The notes under the pieces: generated by a model | What the model saw: the letters and a program-made list of their open reading frames with translations, nothing else | Told to the model about the DNA's origin: nothing | Databases searched by the model: none | DNA from: Aquilonibacter sp963703325 | Lineage (GTDB): Bacteria > Vulcanimicrobiota > Vulcanimicrobiia > Vulcanimicrobiales > Vulcanimicrobiaceae | Direction of reading: 5' to 3' | Assembly (NCBI GenBank): GCA_963703325.1 | Contig: OY969805.1 | Location: forward strand, 1,736,001 to 1,800,000 | DNA: 64,000 nt | Part shown: piece after piece, positions 63,081 to 64,000 of the stretch | How the letters are laid out: each line of letters opens with the position of its first letter | How positions within the stretch are numbered: the stretch's first letter is position 1 | Program-made: the position numbers and the translations under genes

Positions 63081-64000
63081 GATGCTCGATCGCCGCGACT
63101 TCTTGCTTGCACTCGGAACAGCTGGGGTCATGCCCGGGCTTACCGGTGCGACACCCGGCGCACCTGCGCTCAAACCGCTTGCGCGGGCCCTGGTTTTGAG
63201 CGGCGGCGGGGCTCGCGGAGCCTATGAGGCGGGTATCATCGCCGGATTGGCGGCCAAGGCGGGTGTCAGCGATGGAGCCCGCCTTGTGCCGTACGGCATC
63301 GTTTGCGGCACCTCGATCGGTGCGCTCAATGGCTGGTTCGTGGCAAGCGGCCAGTACACGAAACTTCACGACCTCTGGTACGGAATCAGCGCGGCGAAGT
63401 TGCTTCAACTCAAGCCGCAGTTTGCGGCGCTCCGTGATTCCCAAAGCGGCGTTGGCGATCGTTTCGCGTCGGCCGTTCGGCTCGCGTCGTTAACCAAGAA
63501 CCAGGGCGCGCTCATGGATTCGCAGCCCGTCATCGATTTTATCGCGCACCACGTCGATCCCGAGCGCCCGCTGTTGATGCCGCTGATCTGGGCCTCCACA
63601 AACTTGACGACCCAGCGCGCCGAGTATTTCTACGCGCGGCCGCGCGACGCGCCCGGTGGTGTGCCCGAAGCAGTCGCAGCATCGCTGCGGTTGGTATTAG
63701 GACCGAGCACTGTCGTGCGGGAGGCGACGCCCGACCTGCTGCACCATCAGCTCTTTGCGTCGGCCGCAATTCCGCTCGCCTGGGATCCCGTCCAGCTGCC
63801 GGGGCCAGACGGATCGATCAATCAGTATTGCGACGGCGGCGTCGCGAGCAACTCGCCGGTGTTGTTCGCCCACTCGGTGGCCTCGGCGGTCGACGTCATT
63901 CTGATGGATCCGCCCTTCGAACCGATTGCCGAGTACCAGGATGCCGTGACGATCGGGTTCGGTGTGTTCGGAACGATGCAACGAAAGATCCTCGTAACGG
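63081..64000 (+). CDS. patatin-like phospholipase, Tat signal, cut by the window end
   Basis: Open from ATG 63081 (GTG 63078 also possible) to the window end; about 306 residues seen. Starts MLDRRDFLLALGTAGVMPGL, with a twin-arginine-type motif (RRDFL) and a hydrophobic stretch, suggesting Tat export. The patatin domain is clear: oxyanion motif GGGARGAYEAG, nucleophile elbow GTSIGA (Ser), and the catalytic Asp in CDGGVASNSP, so the dyad is complete. It should hydrolyse lipid acyl esters outside the cytoplasm. It is divergent from the ion-channel-like gene. Confidence 0.87.

Overview
The window is high-GC (about 60-65% by eye), densely packed bacterial DNA from a diderm. It encodes a giant type V autotransporter with its own beta-barrel, an HAE1-type RND pump, a TonB-like protein and many lipobox lipoproteins with Pro/Thr linkers. 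Housekeeping genes (rel, apt, rpsF, ssb) mark it as chromosomal. The mix of Vgb-like propellers, glycine-rich autotransporter and PT-rich lipoproteins reminds me of Candidatus Eremiobacterota/Vulcanimicrobiota, but that is a guess from style, not a measured placement. No tRNA, rRNA or CRISPR array was found.

Layout. 0-7.1 kb: the tail of an S9 peptidase, then a three-gene minus-strand operon with overlapping ends (acyl-CoA dehydrogenase, histidine phosphatase, APH-type kinase), then secreted M28 and S9 peptidases. 7.2-15.7 kb: one 2841-residue autotransporter with about 36 glycine-rich repeats. 15.8-20.4 kb: a PHB-depolymerase lipoprotein, a clostripain-like protease and an ABC-F ATPase. 20.4-25.1 kb: a minus-strand run of secreted proteins, including two glycosidase-like lipoproteins with a shared lipobox region and a small Ig-like lipoprotein. 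Divergent from these is a Vgb-like propeller lipoprotein.

27.7-35.3 kb is the most distinctive part. A two-gene module (DUF4382-like lipoprotein plus TPR/LuxR-type regulator) is duplicated in tandem with its leader. The leader carries a conserved inverted repeat and a conserved hairpin just before the ribosome binding site. The second regulator overlaps by 4 nt a membrane PAS-GGDEF-EAL protein, which ties the module to cyclic-di-GMP.

35.3-44.5 kb is core chromosome: TonB-like protein, apt, rel, a TSUP permease, an orphan RND pump, rpsF and ssb. 44.5-49.1 kb is accessory and scarred. It holds truncated S46 and S41 peptidase tails joined to an IS3-type orfA fragment, an fsr-like efflux gene with a divergent AraC regulator, and a 21-nt direct repeat on both sides. 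49.1-64 kb carries small metabolic and regulatory genes: GNAT, a FEN-like nuclease, an ArsR/SRPBCC pair, TMEM175, HAD, AKR, a SWIM-SNF2 helicase, a frameshifted and chimeric DUF1254/DUF1214 gene, an SDR, an AI-2E exporter-like protein and a patatin running off the end.
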